50,987 nucleotides of DNA from an uncultured Chlorobiaceae bacterium (GTDB lineage Bacteria > Bacteroidota > Chlorobiia > Chlorobiales > Chlorobiaceae): positions 1 to 50,987 of the forward strand of contig CAIXLG010000169.1 of assembly GCA_903920215.1 (NCBI GenBank). Reading direction: 5' to 3'. The notes under the pieces were generated by a model. The model ran no database searches. It was not told where the DNA came from and was given only the letters and a program-made list of their open reading frames with translations. Every line of letters begins with the position of its first letter. The stretch's first letter is position 1. Both the position numbers and the translations under genes were made by a program. Positions 38,518 to 47,581 of the stretch are shown here, one piece after another.

Positions 38518-39906
38518 CTAGGAAAATAAAGTGACGAGGTACTTGAGAAAACCAAACTTTTTACCGGTGTAAGGAGGATAACGAAGATCAGGATCGGGAT
38601 AAAGCGATCGCTTCAGAACACTCCGTTTAAAGGAAAAGGTATCAAAACCAGCCTTACCATGATAGGCGCCGAAACCACTGCTGCCAACTCCTCCAAAAGG
38701 AAGCCCGGGCAGAGAGGCCTGAAAAAGCAGGTCGTTGATACATACTCCACCTGAACAGGATTGACGCACTACCTTTTCCTGTACCTCCCGATCAGAAGAA
38801 AAAAGATAGAGTGCAAGCGGTTTCGGCCCTCTCTGAATGCCTTCAAGTGCTTCGCCGATATCATGGTAGGCAATTACCGGCAATAACGGACCAAAAATCT
38901 CTGACTGCATAATCCCGGCTTCCAGAGTCACTCCATGAAGGATGGAAGGCGCAACATAATATCCTTGCGGATCGGTTTTTCCTCCACACCAAGGCGAAGA
39001 ACCGGAAAGAAGTTTTTCAAGCCGATTGAAATTATTTTCATTGACAATACGGGGATAATCCGGGCTCAAGAGGGGATCTGCGCCGTAAAAATCGGTTATA
39101 GCCTCCCGCATGAAACTGAGTAATTCGCCCTCAACATCCTTGTGCACCAACACATAATCAGGAGCTATGCAGGTCTGGCCAGCATTTAAAAACTTGGCCC
39201 ATACAATCCGTCGTGCCGCCACCCTGAGGTCAACATCAGCCTCAACAATACATGGACATTTTCCTCCAAGCTCGAGCGTCAAAGGTGTCAGATGCTTTGC
39301 GGCAGCTTTCATAACCTCACAACCTACTCGCTGACTTCCTGTAAAAAACAGATAGTCAAAGCGCTCTTCGAGCAGTGCTTTTGATGTTTCCACACCACCC
39401 TCTATCACGCAAATTGCGCTTCGATCAAGGTAGTAATACAATCCTTCTGCAATAACTTTTGAGGTATGCAGGGCATGTTCAGATGGCTTGACTACTGCGC
39501 AGTTACCCGCAGCAATTGCACTGATAAGGGGTGCAAGACAAAGGTTAAGCGGATAGTTCCAGGCACCTGTGATAAGCACAACACCATAGGGCTCAGAACT
39601 GTAATAGCCTTTTCCGGGCTGGTAGATAAGGGGGATGGAAACCCGATGGGGCTTCATCCATGATGTAAGATGCTTGAGAGCAAATCGGATCTCACCGCGA
39701 AGATATCCTGTTTCAGTTAAAAAAGTCTCAGCCGGGGACTTCCTGAAATCATCATGCAGTGCCGCCGCAATTTTCTGCTCACACTCAACGAGAAATGCTT
39801 CGAGAGCAAGGAGCTGCGAACGCCTCCACGTACTATCACGAGTTATGCCACGCTCAAAGGTCTCTCGCAATACCGCCACTTGAGGAAAAACCTGATCTTT
39901 TTGCAT
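38518..39906 (-). CDS. Aldehyde dehydrogenase, class 3-like
   Basis: 462 aa from ATG 39906; GTG 39948 would add 14 residues. Catalytic core: TGAWNYPLNL, FFTGSQRVG (NAD loop), LELGGKCP with the general-base Glu, and NAGQTCIAPDY with the nucleophile Cys; C-terminal LPFGGVGSSGFGAYHGKAGF. This is the fatty/aromatic aldehyde (ALDH3-type) group that needs no C-terminal extension. Paired with the downstream patatin, it could oxidise fatty aldehydes; this is inferred. Confidence 0.9.
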   Translation of the reverse strand: MQKDQVFPQVAVLRETFERGITRDSTWRRSQLLALEAFLVECEQKIAAALHDDFRKSPAETFLTETGYLRGEIRFALKHLTSWMKPHRVSIPLIYQPGKGYYSSEPYGVVLITGAWNYPLNLCLAPLISAIAAGNCAVVKPSEHALHTSKVIAEGLYYYLDRSAICVIEGGVETSKALLEERFDYLFFTGSQRVGCEVMKAAAKHLTPLTLELGGKCPCIVEADVDLRVAARRIVWAKFLNAGQTCIAPDYVLVHKDVEGELLSFMREAITDFYGADPLLSPDYPRIVNENNFNRLEKLLSGSSPWCGGKTDPQGYYVAPSILHGVTLEAGIMQSEIFGPLLPVIAYHDIGEALEGIQRGPKPLALYLFSSDREVQEKVVRQSCSGGVCINDLLFQASLPGLPFGGVGSSGFGAYHGKAGFDTFSFKRSVLKRSLYPDPDLRYPPYTGKKFGFLKYLVTLFS

Positions 39907-40102
39907 AAGAGGATTCAAAGAAATAAGAGATTTTCCCCAAGCCTTCACGGAAATTGCAGCAAAGGATGATCATCTGGCAATGTAACGAAAATACAGGTGC
40001 ACCGGAACCGGCCCTTACCCATTCATCAACTACTTTTTGCCGGACACAATCCGTTCGGTACATTAGTGGACAAAAAGCTTTATAACCCTTATTTTGCCTC
40101 AA

Positions 40103-40861
40103 ATGGACTGGATCATGCAGCCGGAAACATGGATCTCCCTTGCGACGTTAACGGCCCTTGAAATTGTTCTCGGTATCGACAACATAATCTTTCTTTCAAT
40201 TATTGTTGGACGGCTGCCCAAACAGCAGCAATCCAAGGGCAGGATTATTGGCCTGGGACTCGCCATGTTGACAAGAATCGCACTCCTGCTCTCCATAACC
40301 TGGGTTATGGGGCTCACAGCCACTCTGTTTACCTTACTGAGTCATCCTGTTTCAGGCCGGGATATGATTCTGATTGCAGGGGGGCTCTTTTTGATTGCAA
40401 AAAGCACCCAGGAAATCCACCAAAGTCTGGAAGGATCAGAACAACAAATAGTGAAAAGCGTCTCGGCCGGCAGTTTTGCTTTCACCATGGTGGAGATTGC
40501 CGTTCTCGATATTGTTTTTTCCCTTGACTCGGTCATTACGGCAGTTGGACTTGCCAAAAAAGTCGAAGTGATGATCTTCGCCATTGTCATCGCGATCGGC
40601 ATAATGATGCTTGCATCCAAAACAATCAGTGATTTTGTTGATGAGCACCCGACCATTAAAATGCTTGCCTTGAGTTTTCTTATTCTTGTGGGAGTCACCC
40701 TGCTTGCTGAAAGTGCCGGCTATGAAATCCCAAGGGGATACATCTACTTTGCCATGGCTTTTTCCATATCGGTGGAAGTACTGAACATCCGTATGCGCAA
40801 AAAAACGGCAACCCCGCTGCATCTGCATAACACCCTTCCTGTTGATAAAGAGAGCCAGTGA
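40103..40861 (+). CDS. TerC-family integral membrane protein
   Basis: 252 aa from ATG 40103; a TTG at 40094 would add three residues, but MDW at the start is typical of the family. Seven or so transmembrane helices; diagnostic ALEIVLGIDNIIF and VEIAVLDIVFSLDSVITAVG with intramembrane acidic residues. Family members are linked to metal (manganese) export or tellurium resistance. No ter cluster is nearby and no yybP riboswitch was noticed. Confidence 0.92.
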   Translation: MDWIMQPETWISLATLTALEIVLGIDNIIFLSIIVGRLPKQQQSKGRIIGLGLAMLTRIALLLSITWVMGLTATLFTLLSHPVSGRDMILIAGGLFLIAKSTQEIHQSLEGSEQQIVKSVSAGSFAFTMVEIAVLDIVFSLDSVITAVGLAKKVEVMIFAIVIAIGIMMLASKTISDFVDEHPTIKMLALSFLILVGVTLLAESAGYEIPRGYIYFAMAFSISVEVLNIRMRKKTATPLHLHNTLPVDKESQ

Positions 40862-40959
40862 CCGGGTCAGCAAAACTATCTGAGTGTTACTGCTGTTGTG
40901 TACAGTACAAAAGGATAAGTACACTTCTATAGATCACCTCTTATAAGGATCGATCGGTT

Positions 40960-43383
40960 ATGGCAATACCGTCAAAGCTTCCCCCTGAAAAGCTCTATAA
41001 AACCTGTAACCCTCAAGAGTTCAGCTTCAACACAACAGCAGACCTCGAGGGTCACGTAACAGCAACAGGCCAGGAGAGGGCATTCGAAGCAATAAGTTTC
41101 AGCATGGGAATAAAGCATGACGGGTTCAACCTTTTTGCTCTCGGCCCAAACGGCACGGGAAAACAGACGGCTATCAGGCACTTCCTTGGCAACTCAGCCC
41201 CGCAATCTCCGGTACCTTCCGACTGGTGCTATGTCAACAACTTTGAAAAGCCGCGTCACCCAAAAGCGTTGAGGCTCCCTGCCGGAAAAGCGTGTTCACT
41301 TTCACGTGCTATGGAACAACTTGTCGAGGCGCTTTTTACAGTTTTACCATCCGCATTCAGCAGTGAGGAGTACCAGGCTCAAGAGAAAAATATCCATGAA
41401 GAATTTCAGGAGCAGCAGGCAAATGAAATAGGTGAACTGGAAAAAAAAGGAGCTAAAGAGCACATCGCACTCATAAAAACACCTGCTGGCTTTGCCTTCG
41501 CACCGGAAAAAGATGGAGAAGTCGTCAAGCCGGAAGAGTTCATGTTGCTGAAAAAAAAGGAACGGGACTCAATAGAGAAGAAAATCATCGCTCTGAAAAC
41601 AGCGATGCAGTCTATTATGGCCCAGATACCAAAATCGCAGAGAGAAACCCAGAAAAAAATCAAGGAACTGAATCGTAACGTTGCGAGTTTCGCCGTAAAA
41701 CCACTGATTGCTGAACTCAGAACTGAGTATACCGCGATTGAAGAGGTGAGCAGATATCTTGAAGTTTTAGAAGCCGACATCATAGAAAACTTCGATCAGT
41801 TCATTGAAAAAGAATCTGATCAAAAAGAGGTACTGCCAGGAATGTATCCCGGAAAATTCTTGCAAAAAGGCGCCTCCTTCAACCGTTACCGGGTCAATGT
41901 CATTGTCGACAACAGCGCTACCAGGGGAGCTCCTGTTGTTTATGAAGATAAACCCGCATGCCAGAATCTGGTTGGCGACATTGAACACATCGCCCAGATG
42001 GGCACACTCGTTACTGACTTCACCCTGATCAAGCAGGGCGCGCTGCACCGGGCAAACGGAGGATATCTGCTCATTGATGCAAGAAGGCTGCTGGCCGAAC
42101 CCCTGGCATACGAGGCACTGAAAAAAGCACTGAGAACCCGGCAAATCCGGATTGAGTCGCTTGCACAACTCTATAGCCTTGTCAGTACGGTATCGCTTGA
42201 ACCCGAACCGATTCCGCTCGACATCAAGGTGATTCTGCTGGGAGAACGCAATCTCTACTACATCCTCAGCGATTATGACCCTGACTTTTCCGAACTTTTC
42301 AAGGTTGCGGCAGATTTTGAAGACGAACTGTCAGGCGATCTTGACGGAAAACTTGCCTACGCCCGCATTATCAGCTCAATCGTTCATAAGGATAACCTGC
42401 ATCACTTTGACCGAGCTGCGGTAGCAAGGATTGTTGAACACGGAAGCCGTCTTACTGGAGATTCAACAAAACTGAGTGCTCACATGCAAAGCATCTCGGA
42501 TCTCGTCCATGAGGCCGATTACTATGCAACTGCCGCAACACGAGAAATTGTGCAGGCAGAGGACGTTCAGCACGCCATAGATGCAAAACTCTTCCGGTCA
42601 TCAAGAATCCGGGAAAAAATCAGGGAAGCGACCCTGAGAAACTCCATCCTTATTGATACCGACTCGGAAAAAATCGGTCAGATCAATGGCCTTGCAATAT
42701 ACTCTCCTGGTGGACAGAGCTTTGGGCATCCCGGCAGAATAACGGCAAGAGTGAGGCTTGGAAAAGGAGAAGTGATTGATATAGAACGAGAAGTTAAAAT
42801 GGGAGGACCAATCCACTCCAAGGGCGTGATGATTCTTTCAGGATTTCTCGGTGCGCGATTTGCCTATGATCAGCCACTCTCACTCTCTGCTTCACTGGTA
42901 TTCGAGCAGTCATACAGCGGTATAGAGGGTGACAGTGCCTCTTCCGCTGAATTGTACGCCCTGCTTTCGGCCATTTCAGGAGTTCCTGTCCGGCAGTGCT
43001 TTGCCGTTACTGGTTCGGTAAACCAGTTTGGAGAGGTACAGGCAATAGGAGGGGTCAACGAAAAAATCGAAGGCTTTTTCGATCTCTGCAAAGCAAGAGG
43101 ATTGACTGGGAAACATGGAGTTCTCATACCAGCATCGAACGTCCGGAATCTCATGCTCCGCAATGATGTTGTTATGGCGGTTAAAGAAGGACTCTTTGCC
43201 ATTTTCCCGGTATCAGATGTTGATGAAGGAATTGAGATCCTGACAGGTATAGCTGCAGGAGAATTGGATACAACCGGCAGCTACCCTTCCGACACCATCA
43301 ACGGTATGGCTGTTGCCCGACTGAAGGAGATGGCTGAAAAAATAAAAAAATTCAGTTCATCTTCGGATGATGACAATAAATAA
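40960..43383 (+). CDS. Lon-related (LonB/YcbZ-like) ATP-dependent protease
   Basis: 807 aa. Walker [10 protein letters not shown] (62-70), a long helical insertion with coiled-coil character (about 140-290), [19 protein letters not shown] (second ATPase block), and the Lon proteolytic domain with Ser659 in GDSASS and Lys702 in GGVNEKIEG, 43 residues apart as in E. coli Lon. The N-terminal substrate domain of LonA is absent. It lacks the transmembrane segments of archaeal LonB, so it should be cytosolic. Confidence 0.93.
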   Translation: MAIPSKLPPEKLYKTCNPQEFSFNTTADLEGHVTATGQERAFEAISFSMGIKHDGFNLFALGPNGTGKQTAIRHFLGNSAPQSPVPSDWCYVNNFEKPRHPKALRLPAGKACSLSRAMEQLVEALFTVLPSAFSSEEYQAQEKNIHEEFQEQQANEIGELEKKGAKEHIALIKTPAGFAFAPEKDGEVVKPEEFMLLKKKERDSIEKKIIALKTAMQSIMAQIPKSQRETQKKIKELNRNVASFAVKPLIAELRTEYTAIEEVSRYLEVLEADIIENFDQFIEKESDQKEVLPGMYPGKFLQKGASFNRYRVNVIVDNSATRGAPVVYEDKPACQNLVGDIEHIAQMGTLVTDFTLIKQGALHRANGGYLLIDARRLLAEPLAYEALKKALRTRQIRIESLAQLYSLVSTVSLEPEPIPLDIKVILLGERNLYYILSDYDPDFSELFKVAADFEDELSGDLDGKLAYARIISSIVHKDNLHHFDRAAVARIVEHGSRLTGDSTKLSAHMQSISDLVHEADYYATAATREIVQAEDVQHAIDAKLFRSSRIREKIREATLRNSILIDTDSEKIGQINGLAIYSPGGQSFGHPGRITARVRLGKGEVIDIEREVKMGGPIHSKGVMILSGFLGARFAYDQPLSLSASLVFEQSYSGIEGDSASSAELYALLSAISGVPVRQCFAVTGSVNQFGEVQAIGGVNEKIEGFFDLCKARGLTGKHGVLIPASNVRNLMLRNDVVMAVKEGLFAIFPVSDVDEGIEILTGIAAGELDTTGSYPSDTINGMAVARLKEMAEKIKKFSSSSDDDNK

Positions 43384-43414
43384 CCGGGCATCAGAAACAT
43401 AAATAAGTTTTGCT

Positions 43415-44257
43415 ATGCCGGAACAACACAAAAGCAAACATATACGCCACATAGCTGTCGCTCTCGACTGTTCTCCACACAGTCGAGCCTCTCTTGGGGC
43501 TGCGGCTGAACTTGCCCGACAGTTGAACGCTGAGCTTACCGGTATTTATGTTGAAGACATCAATCTGCTCCGGATGGCGGATCTTCCTTGCTGCCATGAA
43601 ATCCGCATGTACACCCTGGAATCTGAAACGCTTGATGCCTCTACCCTTGAACGCTCTCTCAAGGTACAGGCAAAAGCTGCAGAGGAATCCTTGCGGCGTA
43701 TTGCAGAAGATTTGATGATCAAACAGTCGTTCAGGGTATCGCGGGGAATTGTACCTGAAGAGGTCATTGCGGCAGCTGGGGAAGCGGATCTTCTTGTTCT
43801 CGGCCGAAGCGGGAGATCCCCTTCCTGCCGCAAAGGACTCGGTTCAACAGCAAGAAAAGCCCTTGAAGAGGGTAAACGACCCGTACTGTTCATTCGACCG
43901 GGATTCTCGGCAAAAGAGTGGCCGGTTTTAGTACTCTATGATAGGTCGGAGGGTTCCCGGCAGGCTCTCGGTGCTGCACTCAACATTATAAACCCCGACA
44001 TCAGGCTCAATGTGCTGATTCTTGGTGAAACCCACGAAGAGAGTGTAGAACTGGAGCGAGCGCTTTCAGAAATAATAGCGTTGCGGGGAAGTGCTGTTGA
44101 GTACCATCATCTCCCTCTGACCAGTGGAAAAACACTGATGCGCTACATCCGGATGGTGGATTCGGGCTTGCTCGTACTGAGTGACCGGATGAATATTTCC
44201 CGTGAGGAGGTGCACGAGCTGATCAACGAGATAGACTATCCGGTACTTCTGGTATAA
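43415..44257 (+). CDS. Universal stress protein, tandem-like
   Basis: 280 aa. The first half is a UspA domain: HIAVALDCSPHSRASL, ELTGIYVEDINLL, EADLLVLGRSGRSP and a nucleotide-like GxxGxx(S)... stretch GLGSTARKALEEGKRPVLF. The second half is a degenerate Usp repeat (VLVLYDRSEGSRQAL, DSGLLVLSDR). It lies 31 nt after the Lon-like protease gene, so the two may be co-expressed in stress. ATP binding in the first half is plausible but not certain. Confidence 0.85.
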   Translation: MPEQHKSKHIRHIAVALDCSPHSRASLGAAAELARQLNAELTGIYVEDINLLRMADLPCCHEIRMYTLESETLDASTLERSLKVQAKAAEESLRRIAEDLMIKQSFRVSRGIVPEEVIAAAGEADLLVLGRSGRSPSCRKGLGSTARKALEEGKRPVLFIRPGFSAKEWPVLVLYDRSEGSRQALGAALNIINPDIRLNVLILGETHEESVELERALSEIIALRGSAVEYHHLPLTSGKTLMRYIRMVDSGLLVLSDRMNISREEVHELINEIDYPVLLV

Positions 44258-44295
44258 AATGCAACAGGAATAATGGCGGAAACCAAATTATCATT

Positions 44296-45174
44296 ATGTC
44301 AGACAACACAATAGATCGTTTTTTTGGATATCTGAATTGGCTTTTCAATCCATTCCATGGGTTAAAGACAACGGAAGTCTATGATTTGATTGGTACCTCT
44401 TCACTTACTGAGAATGCGTTATATCTGAATCTCGGCTATTGGCGTGATGTGGATACAATTGATGAAGCCAGTGAAGAGCTTGCTCTTCTGGTGGCGAAGA
44501 GAGGCGGCATGGCTCCAAGTGATACTGTATTGGATTGTGGGTATGGTTTTGGCGATCAGGACATCCTCTGGGCAAGGAATATGAAACCCGAAAAAATCAT
44601 TGGGCTGAATATTACGAATTCTCAGGTTGAGCGAGCCCGGATGAATGTTGCCGATGCGGGACTCGAGAAATCAATCGATTTAAGAGAAGGTTCGGCAACA
44701 GAGATGTCAATTGAAAATGAATCCATTGATCTGGTTGTTTCCGTGGAAAGTGCATTCCACTATAGAACCCGTGAGGATTTTTTCAAAGAAGCGTTCCGTG
44801 TTTTGCGTCCAGGTGGAAGGCTGGTGACAGCGGACATTTTACCAACAATAAACTCCGATAACCTCTTCAGTCGAATAGAGCAATGGATTTCATGGAACCT
44901 TGTCGCAGGAAAATTCAATATTCCGCATGAAAACTACTATTTAATCCCAGCCTATAATGATAAGCTCTCAAAAGCCGGATTTGTCAATATTGATATCAAA
45001 TCAATACGTGACGATGTCTATATCCCTCTTCATGAGTATCTGTCAAGAAACCAGACATTTGTAGGCAAGCTGCATCCACTTGCAAAAATTCTTGCACAAT
45101 TAACATTGAATCGTTCTGCAGAAAGTGTCTACTGCGGCTTGGATTATATACTCTCTTATTCTAAAAAGCCATAA
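44296..45174 (+). CDS. SAM-dependent methyltransferase, class I
   Basis: 292 aa. SAM motif LDCGYGFGDQDI, NITNSQVERARMNV, then SIDLVVSVESAFHYRTREDFFKEAFRVLRPGGRLV, the layout of small-molecule methyltransferases of the tocopherol/cyclopropane-like group. The substrate is unknown. The gene is somewhat more AT-rich than its upstream neighbours, and it borders the mosaic region that follows, so acquisition is possible. Confidence 0.85.
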   Translation: MSDNTIDRFFGYLNWLFNPFHGLKTTEVYDLIGTSSLTENALYLNLGYWRDVDTIDEASEELALLVAKRGGMAPSDTVLDCGYGFGDQDILWARNMKPEKIIGLNITNSQVERARMNVADAGLEKSIDLREGSATEMSIENESIDLVVSVESAFHYRTREDFFKEAFRVLRPGGRLVTADILPTINSDNLFSRIEQWISWNLVAGKFNIPHENYYLIPAYNDKLSKAGFVNIDIKSIRDDVYIPLHEYLSRNQTFVGKLHPLAKILAQLTLNRSAESVYCGLDYILSYSKKP

Positions 45175-45225
45175 TTTGAACTTTCTCTCCATCGATAGCT
45201 ATCGAATGACGAAAGACATTTCGTT

Positions 45226-45263
45226 AATTGTTAACAATTGTTAAAAAGACTATCTTTTATAAT
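45226..45263 (+). promoter_or_regulatory. Overlapping palindromes and -10-like box before the Cys-rich gene
   Basis: AATTGTTAACAATT (45226-45239) and TTAACAATTGTTAA (45231-45244) are two perfect, overlapping 14-bp palindromes; TATAAT follows at 45258-45263, 33 nt before the start codon. No matching -35 at 17 nt was seen, which would fit an activator-dependent promoter. A further palindrome TCGATAGCTATCGA lies at 45192-45205. Confidence 0.45.
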
Positions 45264-45295
45264 ATTTAGTATGTCCAGAATACCAACACGAAATT

Positions 45296-45682
45296 ATGAG
45301 GAAAACAGCCCGATCCATCGCAGCTCTGATGCTTGTCGGGATGCTTTTACAGATAAACTGCGTTTTCGTCTGTTATGGGCTCTTTTTTTTAAATCAAAAA
45401 TCAATAGCTGAAACTGTCTGCGAAAAGAAGACTATGGATTGCTGTGGACACTGTTTCCTCCAAAAAAAAATTACCGCAACAAGTGAGACTCAGTCAGCAC
45501 CAACTGAGAAACAGGTGCCAACCAAAACGCAGGAAGAATTGCTCAATGCGATGCCAGGCGTTCTCGGTGACAAGCAGCACGCTCCGCTGACAGCAACCAA
45601 TAGTCATATATTTACCTCAGCCCTCTCTTCTTATTTACTCGATGGCGTCTTTCGCCACATCGACCATCCGCCGAACACCTAG
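45296..45682 (+). CDS. Small Cys-rich membrane-anchored protein
   Basis: 128 aa. N-terminal hydrophobic anchor (IAALMLVGMLLQINCVFVCYGLFFL), then VCEKKTMDCCGHCFLQKKI. The pattern C-x6-CCxxC-(F/Y)-L-x-K is one I recall from small proteins in Bacteroidota that sit beside metal or TonB-type transport genes; here an outer-membrane protein gene follows. The remainder is Thr/Gln-rich and probably unstructured. A metal-handling role is inferred. Confidence 0.65.
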   Translation: MRKTARSIAALMLVGMLLQINCVFVCYGLFFLNQKSIAETVCEKKTMDCCGHCFLQKKITATSETQSAPTEKQVPTKTQEELLNAMPGVLGDKQHAPLTATNSHIFTSALSSYLLDGVFRHIDHPPNT

Positions 45683-45708
45683 CTTCACTTTTCATAGTTG
45701 AACGCATC

Positions 45709-45726
45709 AACCCCAAAATCGGGGTT
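45709..45726 (+). terminator. AACCCC/GGGGTT hairpin
   Basis: AACCCC-AAAATC-GGGGTT forms a 6-bp stem after the Cys-rich gene. The following ATTAGC and a later TTTTT run make a weak terminator or attenuator plausible. Confidence 0.4.
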
Positions 45727-45802
45727 ATTAGCTATCGTTCAAATTTTTAGATGCACTTGATGGGTCAAGTTTGGCATCCTAACTCCAATTCAAACCGTAA
45801 CT

Positions 45803-46849
45803 ATGAAGGCTATAAAATTTCTTACGACTTCGATTCTTTCCCTTGGAATCGTGATGAGCTCCCTTGATTGTTTCGCCTGTGCTGCATGCGGCTGCTCCTT
45901 GTCGTCCGAGGCAGCTACAGGCTATTCGACTACAACCGGGTGGAGCGTTAGTTTGCAATACGATTACATCAACCAGAACCAATTGCGCTCAGGGACCGGC
46001 AGCGTTTCATCCTCGCAAGTGGCTGGAATCAACGACGGCGGCGGCAGTCAGGAAGTTGAGCACGGCACCATCAATCGCTATATAACACTAGGCCTTGGCT
46101 ATACACCGAGTGCAGAGTGGAATTTGAGGTTGCTGGTTCCCTATATCGACCGTAGCCACACAACCTATGGCCAAGCAACCAGCGACCTGCTCACGCCAGA
46201 CCAGATAAGCGGTTCAAGCGTCAGCAGTCTCGGTGACATCAAATTCATCACCAGCTATCAAGGCCTGCTCTCCAACCATAACCTCGGGATTCAGCTTGGT
46301 GTGAAACTGCCTACAGGTGCTTATGGAGGGCCAAATGCGAGTGGCACAGGCATAGCAGGGCACAACCCGGTGAACTTCACCTCAGGCCCTAACACCGGTG
46401 ATCTCCTCGATACCAGCCTGCAGGCCGGGACCGGCAGTACAGACCTTATTGTTGGGGCATACTACAACAACAAGGTTAGTCAGCATTTCAGCGCTTTTGT
46501 CAATTTCCAATTCCAGGCAGCCGTGAAGCAAGAACTGAACCAAGCTGGTGAAGATTACCGCCCCGGCAATCAGGAAGCCTTGAGCTTTGGCATCCGCTAT
46601 GAAGCCAATCCCACAATCGAGCCGCAACTTCAGGTAAATATCAACCATAGAAGTCAGGATCTTGGAACACTTGCTGACACTCCTAACTCAGCTGGCACCG
46701 CAGCATACCTGAGCCCCGGAGTGAGTATAAGCATACTGAAAGACGTGCAAATATACGGATTCGGGCAACTGCCGATCTATAGCAAGCTTGAGGGATATCA
46801 GCTTTTCCCGCATGTAACAGGCTCGGTCGGCTTAACCTATGCTTTCTGA
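45803..46849 (+). CDS. Outer-membrane beta-barrel protein with N-terminal CxxCxC motif
   Basis: 348 aa. Signal peptide, then DCFACAACGCSLSS, four closely spaced cysteines, then a strand-rich, Gly/Ser/Tyr/Asn-rich body with alternating pattern (VSLQYDYINQ, YITLGLGYTP, NIRYEANP-like strands) ending in LTYAF, a typical C-terminal aromatic barrel end. Likely an outer-membrane channel or adhesin-like barrel; ligand unknown. The cysteine cluster may bind a metal or cofactor, or be a lipid/disulfide anchor. Its partner is the Cys-rich gene upstream. Confidence 0.75.
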   Translation: MKAIKFLTTSILSLGIVMSSLDCFACAACGCSLSSEAATGYSTTTGWSVSLQYDYINQNQLRSGTGSVSSSQVAGINDGGGSQEVEHGTINRYITLGLGYTPSAEWNLRLLVPYIDRSHTTYGQATSDLLTPDQISGSSVSSLGDIKFITSYQGLLSNHNLGIQLGVKLPTGAYGGPNASGTGIAGHNPVNFTSGPNTGDLLDTSLQAGTGSTDLIVGAYYNNKVSQHFSAFVNFQFQAAVKQELNQAGEDYRPGNQEALSFGIRYEANPTIEPQLQVNINHRSQDLGTLADTPNSAGTAAYLSPGVSISILKDVQIYGFGQLPIYSKLEGYQLFPHVTGSVGLTYAF

Positions 46850-47001
46850 ACAGCATGAGTAAACTTTCGTGGAATCTCTGGACTCCACGGATAAACCAGT
46901 GTCCAGTCAAGCATCGTTTGAGCGGCATGCTTACCTTTGCTGCTCAATGCTGTAAGCTCCAGTCTTTCTTCTTGTTTCAGCGTTATTTTGTACTTCTTCA
47001 T
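46837..47001 (-). pseudogene. IS630-type transposase N-terminal relic
   Basis: ATG 47001 opens a 54-codon frame: KKYKITLKQEERLELTALSS and KGKHAAQTMLDW match the N-terminal helix of IS630-family transposases. After about 35 residues it loses resemblance and stops at 46837, overlapping the 3' end of the barrel gene by 13 nt. No DDE core or matching end is present, so only a fragment remains. Confidence 0.65.
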
Positions 47002-47106
47002 GCTCAATCCTGTTTTGGTGATTATGAAGAGTAAGTTATTATTTTAAAGCAACGTTAGATCCTTGACTCGACACTAGTTAAAGTCATCTTGATCGCAAAT
47101 TGGAAT

Positions 47107-47197
47107 AAATAAGCAGAGTTTTAACTTAGCTACCGATTTTACTCTTTTCAAGCAGGAAAAACCTTATTCAAAGGAAAAATAGTTGGTAAAACGGATG
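47107..47197 (+). mobile_element. Truncated copy of the terminal-inverted-repeat element
   Basis: 91 nt aligning, without gaps and by hand, at about 76 positions with the complement of 50547-50637. The distal terminal repeat is lost. The relic abuts an unassigned stretch (47198-47230) containing GGTTAAAGTGTACCACC, perhaps the end of another element. Confidence 0.7.
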
Positions 47198-47230
47198 CCA
47201 GCTATGAGTATTCCGGTTAAAGTGTACCAC

Positions 47231-47498
47231 CTAACTGCCTTTTGCCGCTATACTGTCTTGGCGATATCTCTTTGCAACACTTTTCACAGAGTTCAGCTCT
47301 TTATTAATCTTCTCAATCAGATCATCATTCGGTAATGCAATTCACACCAGCTGCTTGTTCAGCTCTGTCTGCAGCGTCGCTGAGTTGACCAGCGCAGCCG
47401 GGCCGCCTTGATGAAGTTCACGCTCTGCCTGCTTGTCCCGGCAGCTCGAAGTGCGTCGGGTAGTTCACTTCAAAGCCGGATTTGGATGCGTAATTGTA
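47231..47498 (-). pseudogene. Decayed coding remnant, family not recognised
   Basis: Minus-strand reading gives protein-like segments broken by frameshift and stops: ASKSGFEVNYPTHFELPG, then (shifted) ERELHQGGPAALVNSATLQ, a stop, and DDLIEKINKELNSVKSVAKR ending at 47231. At least one frameshift and one internal stop are needed to join them. I cannot name the gene. Confidence 0.45.
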
Positions 47499-47503
47499 TT
47501 CCG

Positions 47504-47579
47504 TCCTTTAAGAAATATGTTTTGACCATTAAGAAAAAAACGCTTATCCTTTAAGAAATAAAGTTTCTTAAAGGATAAG
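47504..47579 (+). promoter_or_regulatory. Phased operator array and start-site palindrome
   Basis: CCTTTAAGAAA (47504-47514), CCATTAAGAAA (47526-47536) and CCTTTAAGAAA (47548-47558) recur at exactly 22-nt steps. The third copy is the left arm of a perfect 16-bp palindrome: CTTATCCTTTAAGAAA (47543-47558), 5-nt loop, TTTCTTAAAGGATAAG (47564-47579). The right arm includes AAGGA, the only Shine-Dalgarno-like sequence for the GTG start 47582. Confidence 0.85.
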
Positions 47580-47581
47580 CA

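Noticed and set aside
47205..47230. Possible IS21-like end (CCGGTTAAAGTGTACCACC)
   Set aside because: Resemblance is from memory only, with no partner end or istA/istB genes here.
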